Below are positions 26,086 to 34,480 of a stretch of 64,000 nucleotides of DNA, piece by piece (position 1 is the first letter of the stretch; each line of letters starts with the position of its first letter). This DNA comes from Streptomyces sennicomposti (GTDB lineage Bacteria > Actinomycetota > Actinomycetes > Streptomycetales > Streptomycetaceae): positions 31,603-95,602 of the forward strand of contig NZ_JAIOAB010000024.1 in assembly GCF_019890635.1 (NCBI RefSeq), written 5' to 3'. A program made the translations under genes and the position numbers. The notes below the pieces were generated by a model. It was not told where the DNA came from. It saw only the letters and a program-made list of their open reading frames with translations, and did not search any database.

Positions 26086-26130
26086 GATGGCGGGTTGTGT
26101 TCGCGGAAAGCGCGAACACAACCCGCCATC
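26086..26130 (+). terminator. Strong factor-independent terminator after tRNA-Lys copy 2
   Basis: Bases 26086-26105 pair perfectly over 20 bases with 26111-26130 around loop GAAAG, followed by TTCGTTT. A second GC hairpin follows at about 26139-26155. Confidence 0.9.
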
Positions 26131-26175
26131 TTCGTTTCTGCGCGGCTGCGCCGCGCGCGGCGTCCCGGCGCCTCC

Positions 26176-26640
26176 TCACGGCATGAGGTCCCCCGCCTCC
26201 GAGAAGAGGGTGTGGGCGACGGCCATGAAGGTCAGGCAGCCGGCGATGAACACGCCGAGGAAGGCGAAGACGCAGCCCTGTTCCGCGGCGAGCCGCCCAC
26301 GGCGCGCCGGGGCGTGCGCCGTGGCGTGCTCGGGGTGCTCGGCCCGGTAGTGCACGGTGGCGAAGTCGCCCTCGACCCTCGTCGCCGGCCCGCCCGTCTC
26401 CTCGAACCGCACCTCGCGGCCCTCGCGGGTGCGGAAGGCGTAGACGTGGTGCAGCGTCGTGCTGACGGAGGTGTTCCCGCCGCCGCTGGTCGTGGTGTAC
26501 GTCCGCAGGCAGCGCGCCTCGGCCGTCAGACCGCCGTCCCAGGCGTCGCGCACCCGGCGCGCCCGTCGGGCGATCGCGACCAGCGCGAGGACCGCGAAGG
26601 CGATCATGAGCGTGGGTACGGCGTAGAACAGCGCTTCCAT
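26176..26640 (-). CDS. DUF3592-type small membrane protein
   Basis: A 154-residue membrane protein with one hydrophobic segment at each end (about 5-25 and 122-145). The middle is a beta-rich extracytoplasmic or cytoplasmic domain with HHVYAFRTREGREVRFEETGGPATRVEGDFATVHYRAEHPEHA. That pattern (vector of Phe/Gly/Asp followed by VxYxPxxP-like VHYRAEHPE) fits DUF3592. Function is unknown. It sits between the second tRNA-Lys and the LPMO gene, apparently as a single gene. Confidence 0.8.
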   Translation of the reverse strand: MEALFYAVPTLMIAFAVLALVAIARRARRVRDAWDGGLTAEARCLRTYTTTSGGGNTSVSTTLHHVYAFRTREGREVRFEETGGPATRVEGDFATVHYRAEHPEHATAHAPARRGRLAAEQGCVFAFLGVFIAGCLTFMAVAHTLFSEAGDLMP

Positions 26641-26792
26641 GGTGCCCCCCGGAAGTCCCCCGGCCGGCCCCGATCGGCCGGCATGGCAGGAAGCTACCCA
26701 CGCCGGCCGCCCCGGCGGCTCAAGTAACGCTCAGAGTTCGCCGGGGGCCGGGAGACCGGGAGACCGCCCGCGTCCGGACGTCCGCCGCGCCC

Positions 26793-26846
26793 CGGAGGTC
26801 CGCCGGGGCACGGAGGTCCGCCGGGGCACGGAGGTCCGCCGGGGCC
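26793..26846. repeat. 18-base tandem repeat, three units, behind the LPMO gene
   Basis: CGGAGGTCCGCCGGGGCA repeats from 26793 three times, the last unit differing at its final bases; a looser fourth unit (CGTCCGGACGTCCGCCG) precedes. It lies directly after the LPMO stop codon. A coding role is not supported because it follows the stop. Confidence 0.88.
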
Positions 26847-26853
26847 CGTCGGG

Positions 26854-27459
26854 TCAGAACGTGACGTCCGAGCAGGCGTAGAACGCGTTGCCCGTGTCGG
26901 CGATGGTCCACACGCCGAGGATCACGTGGTGGCCGCTCAGCCCGGTCGGCAGGGTGCCGCTGTGGCTGAGGGTGGCCGGCGGCTGCTTGCCGCCGTAGGG
27001 GACCGTCAGGAACGGGGTGGTGTTGAGATCGGCCCGGGTCAGGGCGTGGTTCTGGTTCCAGCCCTGCTTGGTGACGTAGTACTTGAAGTCGGTCGTGGCG
27101 TGGCGGGCCGTGAACTGCCAGCGGAAGGTGTAGCTCTGGCCGCCGGTGACCTTCGTGGTGGGCCAGGCGCCGCCCGAGGGGGTGGTCGGGCTGTTCAGGG
27201 CGCCGAACTCGCCGTGGTTGCCCGAGCAGATCTGCCCGTCCGCCGGCCCGGACGCCGGGAAGCCCTTGGGGCCCTCGACGCTCTGCGGCTCCCACTGGAT
27301 GGAGCCGCAGCCCTGCACGGTGCCGTTGGCGCAGAGCAGTTGCCGGCTGATGGGGAGATCGGTGTACCCGTGGCTGCTGGCGCCGCCGGTGGAGAGGACG
27401 AACGCTCCGGCGGTGGTGAGGCCCAGCACGGCCGCGTACAACTTGGCCTTGGTCCGCAT
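26854..27459 (-). CDS. Secreted AA10 lytic polysaccharide monooxygenase
   Basis: A 201-residue secreted copper enzyme that oxidatively cleaves crystalline chitin or cellulose. The signal peptide ends at STGGASS so that the mature chain starts with His30 (HGYTDLP), the first copper ligand of the histidine brace. The second ligand is the His in TARHATTDFKYYVTK. Conserved cysteines (LLCANG, GCGSI, ICSGN, FYACSD) form disulphides. It is a single-domain member without a binding module. A perfect dre palindrome overlaps its promoter, which suggests control by DasR and N-acetylglucosamine. It corresponds by context to SCO2833 of S. coelicolor, implicated in tip glycan processing. Confidence 0.93.
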   Translation of the reverse strand: MRTKAKLYAAVLGLTTAGAFVLSTGGASSHGYTDLPISRQLLCANGTVQGCGSIQWEPQSVEGPKGFPASGPADGQICSGNHGEFGALNSPTTPSGGAWPTTKVTGGQSYTFRWQFTARHATTDFKYYVTKQGWNQNHALTRADLNTTPFLTVPYGGKQPPATLSHSGTLPTGLSGHHVILGVWTIADTGNAFYACSDVTF

Positions 27460-27541
27460 GTGGTCGCTCCTGGTGAACGTGTGGGGAGGTTCGGTGAGCT
27501 GGACTGTGCCGCGTGCGGTGGTGCGTGCGACGCCGCACGCG

Positions 27542-27555
27542 TTGGTCTAGACCAA
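27542..27555. promoter_or_regulatory. dre site: predicted DasR operator of the LPMO gene
   Basis: TTGGTCTAGACCAA is a perfect 14-base palindrome matching the DasR consensus core TGGTCTAGACCA. It lies 83-96 bases before the LPMO start and just downstream of the predicted -10 box, where a repressor would block transcription. DasR is the GntR-type repressor of chitin and N-acetylglucosamine genes. Confidence 0.85.
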
Positions 27556-27560
27556 GTGCC

Positions 27561-27589
27561 AGATTATGGCGACCACTTGAACATGTCCA
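27561..27589 (-). promoter_or_regulatory. Predicted promoter of the LPMO gene
   Basis: On the minus strand TGGACA (27589-27584) and TAATCT (27566-27561) are separated by 17 bases, a fair match to a vegetative-type promoter. The dre operator follows directly. Confidence 0.5.
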
Positions 27590-27595
27590 TACCAA

Positions 27596-28687
27596 TCACG
27601 GGATGGTTTCCCGGCGTCCGGCGCAGAACGCCACCGTCAGGTCCCGCACCAGCACCTTGCGCTCGCCGTCGTCCAGATCGACCAGCCCGCGCATGGCCAG
27701 CCGGGTCACCGTGTCCTCGACCGAGTCCACCACCGAGGTGAGCGCACCGGCCCGGTCCCGGGCGTCCAGCGCGGCCACGCTGCGCCGGTGCATGGCCTCG
27801 GCGACCTCGGGGGCGTACTCGACGCGGGCCGGCCGCACCGAGTAGACCTCCAGGCCGACCGCCCCCGTCTCCCGCGCCACCAGCCGGGTCAGCGCCTCCC
27901 CGGCCGCCTCCGCCGCCCCGCGCGAGCCGCCCGGCGCCGCCACCCGCACCCGGGCGAGGGCGGCCTCCACGCACTCGCGCAGATACACCTCGTGGTCGTC
28001 GATCCCGAGCGCGGCCCGCGCCGTGTCCCGCACCCGCCACACCACGAGGACCGCCACGCTGAGCGGGATGCCGTTCGCGTCGGCGGCCGGCATCGGCTCG
28101 CTGCGCCAGTGCCGCAGCCGTACGTCGATCCGGCGGCGCGGCACCAGCGGGCTGACCCACAGCAGCCCGGTGCGCCGGACGGTCCCCCGGTAGCGGCCGA
28201 ACAGGCCGAGCACCCAGGCCCGGCCGGTCCGGCCCCGGGTCAGCCCGCCGAAGCCGGCCAGCCCGAGCGCGCCCGCGCCGGCGTACGCGGCCCACTGGGG
28301 CAGGCCGAGGCCGGCGCCCGCGCCCTGGGCGAACGGCAGGACGCCCGCCCACCAGGACGTGGCCGCACAGCCCGCCGCCCCGCAGACCCCGGCGAGCACC
28401 CCCACCGCCCCCGGAAGCACCCGCGCCGGCCGCTCCGCCAGCGCCGGGTCCGGCTCCGGCGCGGCGTTGGCGGGCGCGGGCGCGCGGCGGCGGGAGCGCG
28501 GCTGCTCGCCGGCGCCCCGTCTGCTGCCCACCACGGCGGGGCCGAGCGCGATCGGGGCGGTACGGGGCTCGCGGCGGCCGGGGTCGGGGTCGTCGCGGAA
28601 CAGGAGGTGGACGGGGATCTCGGTGGTGACCTCGTTCTGGATGAGCCGCGAGACGGTACGACTCGCCAGGTCGGCCGGGGAATCCAT
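27596..28687 (-). CDS. SPFH/Band 7 domain membrane protein
   Basis: A 363-residue membrane protein. After a proline-rich cytoplasmic start it has one or two membrane segments (about 120-185). A Band 7 domain follows (about 205-350): GRYRGTVRRTGLLWVSPLVPRRRIDVRLRHWRSEPMPAADANGIPLSVAVLVVWRV. That is the usual SPFH opening, and RDTARAALGIDDHEVYLRECVEAALARV follows it. Such proteins form scaffolds at the membrane. The start is uncertain: ATG 28687 is chosen, with ATG 28708 as an in-frame alternative; neither has a strong ribosome binding site. It ends 40 bases before the LPMO promoter. Confidence 0.85.
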   Translation of the reverse strand: MDSPADLASRTVSRLIQNEVTTEIPVHLLFRDDPDPGRREPRTAPIALGPAVVGSRRGAGEQPRSRRRAPAPANAAPEPDPALAERPARVLPGAVGVLAGVCGAAGCAATSWWAGVLPFAQGAGAGLGLPQWAAYAGAGALGLAGFGGLTRGRTGRAWVLGLFGRYRGTVRRTGLLWVSPLVPRRRIDVRLRHWRSEPMPAADANGIPLSVAVLVVWRVRDTARAALGIDDHEVYLRECVEAALARVRVAAPGGSRGAAEAAGEALTRLVARETGAVGLEVYSVRPARVEYAPEVAEAMHRRSVAALDARDRAGALTSVVDSVEDTVTRLAMRGLVDLDDGERKVLVRDLTVAFCAGRRETIP

Positions 28688-28886
28688 GCGATCCACGTCA
28701 CACTCCATACGGACTTGTCCGGATCTGTGCACGTTGATCAGTGTCACAACACGGCTGAAAATACGCCTGTCTGACGACCAGAAGGATGCATCCGGGTCGC
28801 CCGGAGGGGGAGAGGCGCCCCGGGCGCCCACCCGCAGGTGGTCAGAACCACCATCCACCGTCCTGTAAAGTTGTCCACGTCAGCAG

Positions 28887-28960
28887 GCGCCGCTAGCTCA
28901 GTTGGTTAGAGCAGCTGACTCTTAATCAGCGGGTCCGGGGTTCGAGTCCCTGGCGGCGCA
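28887..28960 (+). tRNA. tRNA-Lys (anticodon CTT), copy 3
   Basis: Identical 74-base cloverleaf to copies 1 and 2. The eight bases before it (GTCAGCAG with the preceding CAC) are shared with copy 1, and TAAAGT near 28865 may be the -10 box. Confidence 0.97.
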
Positions 28961-28967
28961 CGATGAC

Positions 28968-29012
28968 GATGGCGGGTTGTGTTCGCAGAAAGCGCGAACC
29001 CAGCCCGCCATC
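28968..29012 (+). terminator. Terminator hairpin after tRNA-Lys copy 3
   Basis: Third copy of the tRNA-Lys trailer hairpin: GATGGCGGGTTGTGTTCGC pairs with GCGAACCCAGCCCGCCATC with two mismatches, followed by TTCGTTTC and a second GC stem. It separates the tRNA from cslA. Confidence 0.82.
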
Positions 29013-29211
29013 TTCGTTTCCGCGCGGCTGCGCCGCGCGCGGCGGCAGCGCACGCGCGGACCCATGCGCCCCTCCCCTCACTCCTGCACCCCCTCCACAC
29101 CCCCGTGCGCACCGGGGCTCCCTCGCGTCGCCGGCCGCCGAGGGGGGCAGCCATGCAACCGGCAGGACATCGATCGACACGCGCGCGACCTCGCGTGCGG
29201 GGGGATGACTC

Positions 29212-31083
29212 ATGACGTCGACGCCGACGGGCGCCCGGCACCGGCACCGGCACCGGCACGATCCGACCGAGACGGTCCGGCTGCGCGGGAACCTGCCGAG
29301 ATACGACTACGAGCACCACAGCCGGCTGGCCGGACCGCTCACCCGGCCCGATCCCGACCGGCCCTACCGGGTGCGCTACCGCTCCCTGCTCTCGCAGGAG
29401 CCGCACCGGCTGCGGGTCGCGCTGATGCTGGCCGCCGCACCGCTGCTCTCGCTGGTCCTGCTGGCCTGGCTGCTGCGGCCCGGCCACTGGACCGAGCGCG
29501 ACCACCCGGCGTACGGCTTCCTGCCGGTCCTCGACGTGGTGATGCTGGTCTCCATCGGGCTGATCGAGCTGTTCCGCTGTCTGAACGTGCTGTCCAACGC
29601 GCACGCCACGCTCGTCGCCCGCGACCCGGTCCCGGTGGTGCCCGAGACCGGCACCCGGGTCGCCTTCCTCACCACCTTCGTGCCCGGCAAGGAACCGCTG
29701 GAGATGGTCACCCGGACCCTTCAGGCGGCGGTGCGGCTGCGCCACCGGGGCGTCATGCACGTCTGGCTGCTGGACGAGGGCGACGACGACGAGGTGAAGA
29801 CGGTCTGCGCACGCCTGGGCGTGCACCACTTCACCCGCAAGGGCGTCGAGCGCTGGAACCGGCCGAAGGGACCGTTCCGGGCGAAGACCAAGCACGGCAA
29901 CTACAACGCCTGGCTCCAGGCGCACGGCGACGCCTACGACTTCTTCGCCTCCGTCGACACCGACCATGTGCCGCTGCCCAACTACCTGGAGCGGATGCTC
30001 GGTTACTTCCGCGACCCGGACGTCGGCTTCGTCATCGGCCCGCAGGTCTACGGCAACTACGACACCTTCGTCACCAAGGCCGCCGAGTCCCAGCAGTTCC
30101 TCTTCCACGCCCTGGTCCAGCGCGCCGGCAACCGCTACGGCGCCCCGATGTTCGTCGGCACCTCCAACGCCGTGCGGATCGGCGCCATCCGGCAGATCGG
30201 CGGCCTGTACGACTCGATCACCGAGGACATGGCCACCGGCTTCGAGATGCACCGCGCCAAGAACCCGGCCACGGGCCGCAGGTGGAAGTCGGTCTACACC
30301 CCGGACGTGCTCGCCGTCGGCGAGGGCCCGGCGGCCTGGACGGACTTCTTCACCCAGCAGCTGCGCTGGTCGCGCGGGACGTACGAGACGATCCTCAAGC
30401 AGTACTGGAAGGGCTTCGGCTCGCTGCCGCCGGGCCGGCTCTTCAACTACACCATGATGATCGTCTTCTATCCGATGTCGGCCCTCAACTGGATGCTGGC
30501 CGCGCTGAGCTGCGCGCTCTTCCTGGGCCTCGGCGCCTCCGGCGTGAACATCGACCCGACGGTGTGGCTGATGCTGTACGGCAACGCCTCGGCGCTCCAG
30601 ATCGGCCTGTACGTCTGGAACCGCCGGCACAACGTCTCCCCGCACGAGCCGGAGGGCTCCGGCGGGGTGGCCGGCATGGTGATGTCGGCGGTGTCGGCGC
30701 CGATCTACGCCCGTTCGCTCACCGACGCCGTGCTGCGCCGCAGGAGCCGGTTCGTGGTGACGCCGAAGGGCGAGTCGGCGAGCCCCGACACCCTGTTCGG
30801 CACCTTCCGCGTGCACTGGTTCTTCATCGCGGTCTTCGGCGGTTCGATCGCCGCCGGGGCCGCCCTCGGGCATCTCCACCCGGCGATGCTGACCTGGGCC
30901 TCGCTCGCGCTGCTCATCACCGCCTCGCCGATCCTCGTCTGGCGGTGGACCCTGCGCCGCGACCGGCGCGCGGCCACCGCCCCCGCGCCGCCCCCGCCCG
31001 GGGCCGCCGGGCCCGAGGACGCCGTACCGCCGGCGTACGCCCACGCCATGGGACCGGGCGCGGCGGGAGGTCGTGAGGGATGA
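29212..31083 (+). CDS. cslA: Cellulose synthase-like glycosyltransferase CslA
   Basis: Membrane GT2 enzyme of 623 residues that polymerises a beta-glucan at hyphal tips in Streptomyces. The N-terminus has a striking run of alternating His and Arg (RHRHRHRHD). Two membrane segments (about 65-125) precede the catalytic domain with LLDEGDDDE, SVDTDH (near 245), TEDMATGF and the product-binding QQLRWSRG (near 383-390). Several membrane helices follow. A proline-rich cytoplasmic tail ends the chain. GGGGGGA precedes the ATG. Its stop overlaps glxA (ATGA). In S. coelicolor and S. lividans cslA-glxA is needed for tip glycan, aerial growth and pellet formation. Confidence 0.95.
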   Translation: MTSTPTGARHRHRHRHDPTETVRLRGNLPRYDYEHHSRLAGPLTRPDPDRPYRVRYRSLLSQEPHRLRVALMLAAAPLLSLVLLAWLLRPGHWTERDHPAYGFLPVLDVVMLVSIGLIELFRCLNVLSNAHATLVARDPVPVVPETGTRVAFLTTFVPGKEPLEMVTRTLQAAVRLRHRGVMHVWLLDEGDDDEVKTVCARLGVHHFTRKGVERWNRPKGPFRAKTKHGNYNAWLQAHGDAYDFFASVDTDHVPLPNYLERMLGYFRDPDVGFVIGPQVYGNYDTFVTKAAESQQFLFHALVQRAGNRYGAPMFVGTSNAVRIGAIRQIGGLYDSITEDMATGFEMHRAKNPATGRRWKSVYTPDVLAVGEGPAAWTDFFTQQLRWSRGTYETILKQYWKGFGSLPPGRLFNYTMMIVFYPMSALNWMLAALSCALFLGLGASGVNIDPTVWLMLYGNASALQIGLYVWNRRHNVSPHEPEGSGGVAGMVMSAVSAPIYARSLTDAVLRRRSRFVVTPKGESASPDTLFGTFRVHWFFIAVFGGSIAAGAALGHLHPAMLTWASLALLITASPILVWRWTLRRDRRAATAPAPPPPGAAGPEDAVPPAYAHAMGPGAAGGREG

Positions 31084-33020
31084 GGCGGCAGCAGGCCGGG
31101 CTGCGCCGGGCCCGCCGGGTCGGGATCGGCGCGGTGGTGGTGCTCGCGCTGGCCGGGATGAACGGGCCGTGGCTCTACCGCTTCGGCGCCGAGCGCTACC
31201 ACCAGTACAAGATCGACGAGCCGGGGTACAAGGCCGCCCACGGCCACTGGGACATCGTGGAGTTCCCGAAGGAGTACCGGCAGGACACCATCCACGCCGT
31301 GCTGCTGCACACCGGCAAGGTGCTGCTGGTGGCCGGCTCGGGCAACAACCAGGCGAACTTCGACGCCAGGAAGTTCGACTCGCGGATCTGGGACCCGGTC
31401 AAGGGCACGATCAAGAAGGTGCCCACGCCGAACGATCTGTTCTGCACCGGGCACACCCAGCTCGCCGACGGCTCCGTCCTGATCGCGGGCGGCACCAAGC
31501 GGTACGAGAAGCTGAAGGGGGACGTCACGAAGGCCGGCGGCCTGATGATCGTCCACAACGAGAACCCGGACAAGCCGATCACGCTGCCCGCCGGCACCTC
31601 CTTCACCGGCCGGGCGAACGGCAGGACGTTCGTCTCCAAGGACCCGGTGCTGGTGCCGCGCGCGAAGAAGAACTTCGACAGGAGGACCGGGAAGTTCCTC
31701 GGCAACACCCCGGGCCTCGGCCGGATCTACGTCGAGGCGCTGAGGAGCGGCACGCGGTACGAGACCGGCACCCAGGACAACTACCGGATCAAGGGCCTGA
31801 AGGGCGCCGACGCCCGCAACACCTACGGCATCGCGCAGAAACTCGCCCTGGACAAGAAGGACTTCCAGGGGATCCGGGACGCCTACGAGTTCGACCCGGT
31901 CGCCGAGAAGTACATCAAGGTCGATCCGATGAACGAGGCCCGCTGGTACCCGACGCTCACCACCCTGAGCGACGGGAGGATCCTCAGCGTCTCGGGCCTG
32001 GACGACATCGGGCAGCTGGTCCCGGGCAAGAACGAGATCTTCGACCCGAGCACGAGGACGTGGTCGTACACCCCGGAGACCCGCCAGTTCCCGACCTACC
32101 CGGCGCTGTTCCTGACGGCGAACGGCAAGATCTTCTACTCCGGTTCGAACGCCGGCTACGGCCCCGACGACGTGGGGCGCGACCCCGGCGTCTGGGACGT
32201 GGCGAGCAACAAGTTCACCAAGGTGCCGGGGCTGAGCGACCCGGACCTGATGGAGACCTCGGCGACGGTGCTGCTGCCGCCCGCGCAGGACGAGAAGTAC
32301 CTGGTCGTCGGGGGCGGCGGGGTCGGCGAGTCGAAACGGTCCACCCCGAGGACCCGGATCGTCGACCTGGGGGCGAAGCACCCGCGCTTCACCGACGGCC
32401 CCTCGCTCGACCAGGGCACCCGCTACCCGCAGACCTCGATCCTCCCCGACGACTCGGTCCTCGTCTCCGGCGGCTCGGAGGACTACCGGGGGCGCGGCGA
32501 CTCGAACATCCTCCAAGCCCGGCTGTACGACCCGCGCACCGACGCCTTCGAGCGGGTCGCCGATCCGCTGGTGGGCCGCAACTACCACGCGGGCTCGATC
32601 CTGCTGCCCGACGGCCGGGTGATGTTCTTCGGCTCCGACCCGCTCTACGGCGACAAGGCGAACACCAAGCCGGGCGTCTTCGAGCAGCGCATCGAGATCT
32701 ACACGCCGCCGTATCTGTACCGGGACGCGCGGCCCACGCTGTCGGGCGGCCCCAGGACCGTCGCGCGCGGCGCTTCCGCCACGTTCACCTCGCAGCACGC
32801 GGCGACCGTCCGCAAGGCCCGGCTGATCCGGCCGAGCGCCTCCACCCACGTCACAGACGTCGACCAGCGCTCCGTCGCCCTGGACTTCACGGCGTCCGGC
32901 GACCGGATCACAGTGACGGTGCCGAAGAACCGGAACCTGGTGCCGTCGGGCTGGTACATGCTGTTCGTGGACGACGACCAGGGGACGCCGAGCAAGGCGC
33001 AGTGGGTGAAGGTGCCGTAG
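31080..33020 (+). CDS. glxA: Mononuclear copper-radical oxidase GlxA
   Basis: A 646-residue copper-radical oxidase of the galactose oxidase family, coupled to cslA. An N-terminal membrane segment (about 12-30) anchors it outside. The Kelch-type propeller shows NDLFCTGHTQLADGS with the Cys near 122 expected to form the Tyr-Cys cofactor, ARWYPTLTTLSDGR, GRNYHAGSILLPDGRVMFFGS with a Tyr-His copper pair, and ASTHVTDVDQR for a further His. A C-terminal immunoglobulin-like domain (about 540-646) closes it. It is thought to oxidise the glycan made by CslA. Confidence 0.95.
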   Translation: MRRQQAGLRRARRVGIGAVVVLALAGMNGPWLYRFGAERYHQYKIDEPGYKAAHGHWDIVEFPKEYRQDTIHAVLLHTGKVLLVAGSGNNQANFDARKFDSRIWDPVKGTIKKVPTPNDLFCTGHTQLADGSVLIAGGTKRYEKLKGDVTKAGGLMIVHNENPDKPITLPAGTSFTGRANGRTFVSKDPVLVPRAKKNFDRRTGKFLGNTPGLGRIYVEALRSGTRYETGTQDNYRIKGLKGADARNTYGIAQKLALDKKDFQGIRDAYEFDPVAEKYIKVDPMNEARWYPTLTTLSDGRILSVSGLDDIGQLVPGKNEIFDPSTRTWSYTPETRQFPTYPALFLTANGKIFYSGSNAGYGPDDVGRDPGVWDVASNKFTKVPGLSDPDLMETSATVLLPPAQDEKYLVVGGGGVGESKRSTPRTRIVDLGAKHPRFTDGPSLDQGTRYPQTSILPDDSVLVSGGSEDYRGRGDSNILQARLYDPRTDAFERVADPLVGRNYHAGSILLPDGRVMFFGSDPLYGDKANTKPGVFEQRIEIYTPPYLYRDARPTLSGGPRTVARGASATFTSQHAATVRKARLIRPSASTHVTDVDQRSVALDFTASGDRITVTVPKNRNLVPSGWYMLFVDDDQGTPSKAQWVKVP

Positions 33021-33028
33021 CCGTCCCC

Positions 33029-33063
33029 GGCTCGGGGCGACCCGCGAGCGGGCGCCCCGAGCC
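33029..33063. terminator. Bidirectional terminator between glxA and cslZ
   Basis: GGCTCGGGGCG (33029-33039) pairs perfectly with CGCCCCGAGCC (33053-33063) around a 13-base loop, in the 57-base gap between the two convergent stops. It should serve both operons. Confidence 0.8.
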
Positions 33064-33077
33064 GTCGGCCGCTTGCG

Positions 33078-34121
33078 CTACTCGCTCGCCGCCGCGAGCT
33101 TCAGCGCGTACTCCTCCCACCACTCCCCCGCCTTCGGGCCGCCCTTGCAGGTGCCGTCGGACTCGCCGGGGCGCTTGACCCAGAGGTAGGCGTCCACGAG
33201 GGGGTCGGCGGTGCGGGTCGTGGGCGGCTCGCCGAGGGCGCGGCCGGGCGGGTTGCACCAGCGCTCGCTTGGATCGCCCTCCGTATAGGGGCCGTTGCCG
33301 TTGCGGCTGGTGTCGATGACGAAGTGCTTGCCGCCGACCTTCGCGGACAGCTGCTTGCCGTACGCGAGGGAGTCCTCGGTGGAGTAGAAGTTGGAGACGT
33401 TGACGGCGAAGCCGTCGGCCCGCTCGACGCCGGCGCGGCGCAGCGGCTCGAAGATCTGGTCGGGGTGACCCCAGCCGGCGTTCCCGGCGTCCAGGTAGAC
33501 CTTGGTGTTCTTCAGGGACTTGAGCCTGGTCACCGCACCTTGGAGAAGGTCGTAGCGCTCCTCGCGGAACTCCTCGGGGGTGCAGCCGTCCACCAGGTGC
33601 AGTACGGCGTCCGGCTCCAGGACGACGGTGGCGGCGCGGTCGCCGATGCCCCGGGCCACGCCGTCGATCCAGGCGCGGTAGCCGTCGCCGTCGGCCGCGC
33701 CGCCCTGCGAGTACTGGCCGCAGTCGCGGTGCGGGATGTCGTAGAGGACGAGCAGCGCGGTGCGGCCGGCCTTCGCGGCGGCCTCGGTGAAGCCGCGCGC
33801 CTCCTGCTCGGGGTTCTCCGGGCCGATCCACTCGCCGGTCGGCTGCTCGGCGATCCGGCGGACGCGCTCGGCGTCGGCCGTCCGGCCGGCCCCGGTGTAC
33901 GCGGCGACCTGCCGGGCCGCCCGGCTGTCCGGGTTCACCCAGTACGGGTCGCTGTCCTCCGGCTGCTGGGTGACGGCCGCGTTCGCGCCGCCGCCGTGCC
34001 CCTCGTCGTCTCCCCCGGCGGAGGAGCAGCCGGTGAGCAGCAGCGCCGCCCCCAGCAGCGCCGCGGACACCCGCGCCCGGGCCCCCGGGGCGTACGGGCG
34101 GGCTCCCCTCATGCCGTCCAT
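33078..34121 (-). CDS. cslZ: GH6-family endoglucanase lipoprotein CslZ
   Basis: Exported glycoside hydrolase family 6 enzyme of 347 residues. The signal SAALLGAALLLTGCSS ends in a lipobox Cys, so it is membrane-tethered outside. GH6 marks include WIGPENPEQEARGF, ALLVLYDIPHRDCGQYSQGG (with the usual YDxPxRDC pattern near 140-155), TVVLEPDAVLHLVDGC with the catalytic acid region, and DTSRNGNGPYTEGDPSERWCNPPGRALG, the family's C-terminal signature. It converges on cslA-glxA and is known in S. coelicolor as a partner that trims the tip glucan. GGGGGGAG lies six bases before the ATG at 34119-34121. Confidence 0.92.
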   Translation of the reverse strand: MDGMRGARPYAPGARARVSAALLGAALLLTGCSSAGGDDEGHGGGANAAVTQQPEDSDPYWVNPDSRAARQVAAYTGAGRTADAERVRRIAEQPTGEWIGPENPEQEARGFTEAAAKAGRTALLVLYDIPHRDCGQYSQGGAADGDGYRAWIDGVARGIGDRAATVVLEPDAVLHLVDGCTPEEFREERYDLLQGAVTRLKSLKNTKVYLDAGNAGWGHPDQIFEPLRRAGVERADGFAVNVSNFYSTEDSLAYGKQLSAKVGGKHFVIDTSRNGNGPYTEGDPSERWCNPPGRALGEPPTTRTADPLVDAYLWVKRPGESDGTCKGGPKAGEWWEEYALKLAAASE

Positions 34122-34182
34122 GCGACTCCCCCCTGGTCCGCCGGTCGTGCGGCACATGCCCATGCTGCCAGGCGGGGATGGC

Positions 34183-34467
34183 TCAGGGGCCGGTTCCGGG
34201 GAGGTGCACGGAGGCGGGTGACGGAGTGGCGCGGACGGTGTGCGCGGGGCTCGCGGAGGACGGTGGGCCGGGGGCCGCCGGGCCGGTCCGGTCGGGGCGG
34301 CCCGCGGCGGCCATGTCGCCGGTGGCGGGGCCGGGATGCCGCTGCGGCAGGTCGGCCCGCTGGCCGCCCCCGCCGCTCCACAGCCACGCTCCGAGCAGCA
34401 GCACCAGCCAGGCCGTCCCGGTCAGCAGGCGGCCGGCGCCGTGCCGGTGGTCCTGGGTGTCGGGCAT
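34183..34467 (-). pseudogene. Remnant of a class F sortase (N-terminal part only)
   Basis: A 94-residue frame that starts like actinomycete class F sortases: basic start, one membrane segment (LLTGTAWLVLLLGAWLWSGG), then PQRHPGPATGDMAAAGRPDRTGPAAPGPP. Those enzymes continue into a catalytic domain with His, Cys and Arg, but here the frame stops after a short Pro/Ser tail and cslZ begins 61 bases later. No sortase core is found in any frame nearby, so most of the gene seems deleted. The resemblance is from memory of the family. A functional small membrane protein cannot be excluded. Confidence 0.5.
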
Positions 34468-34480
34468 GGTGATCGCTCCC

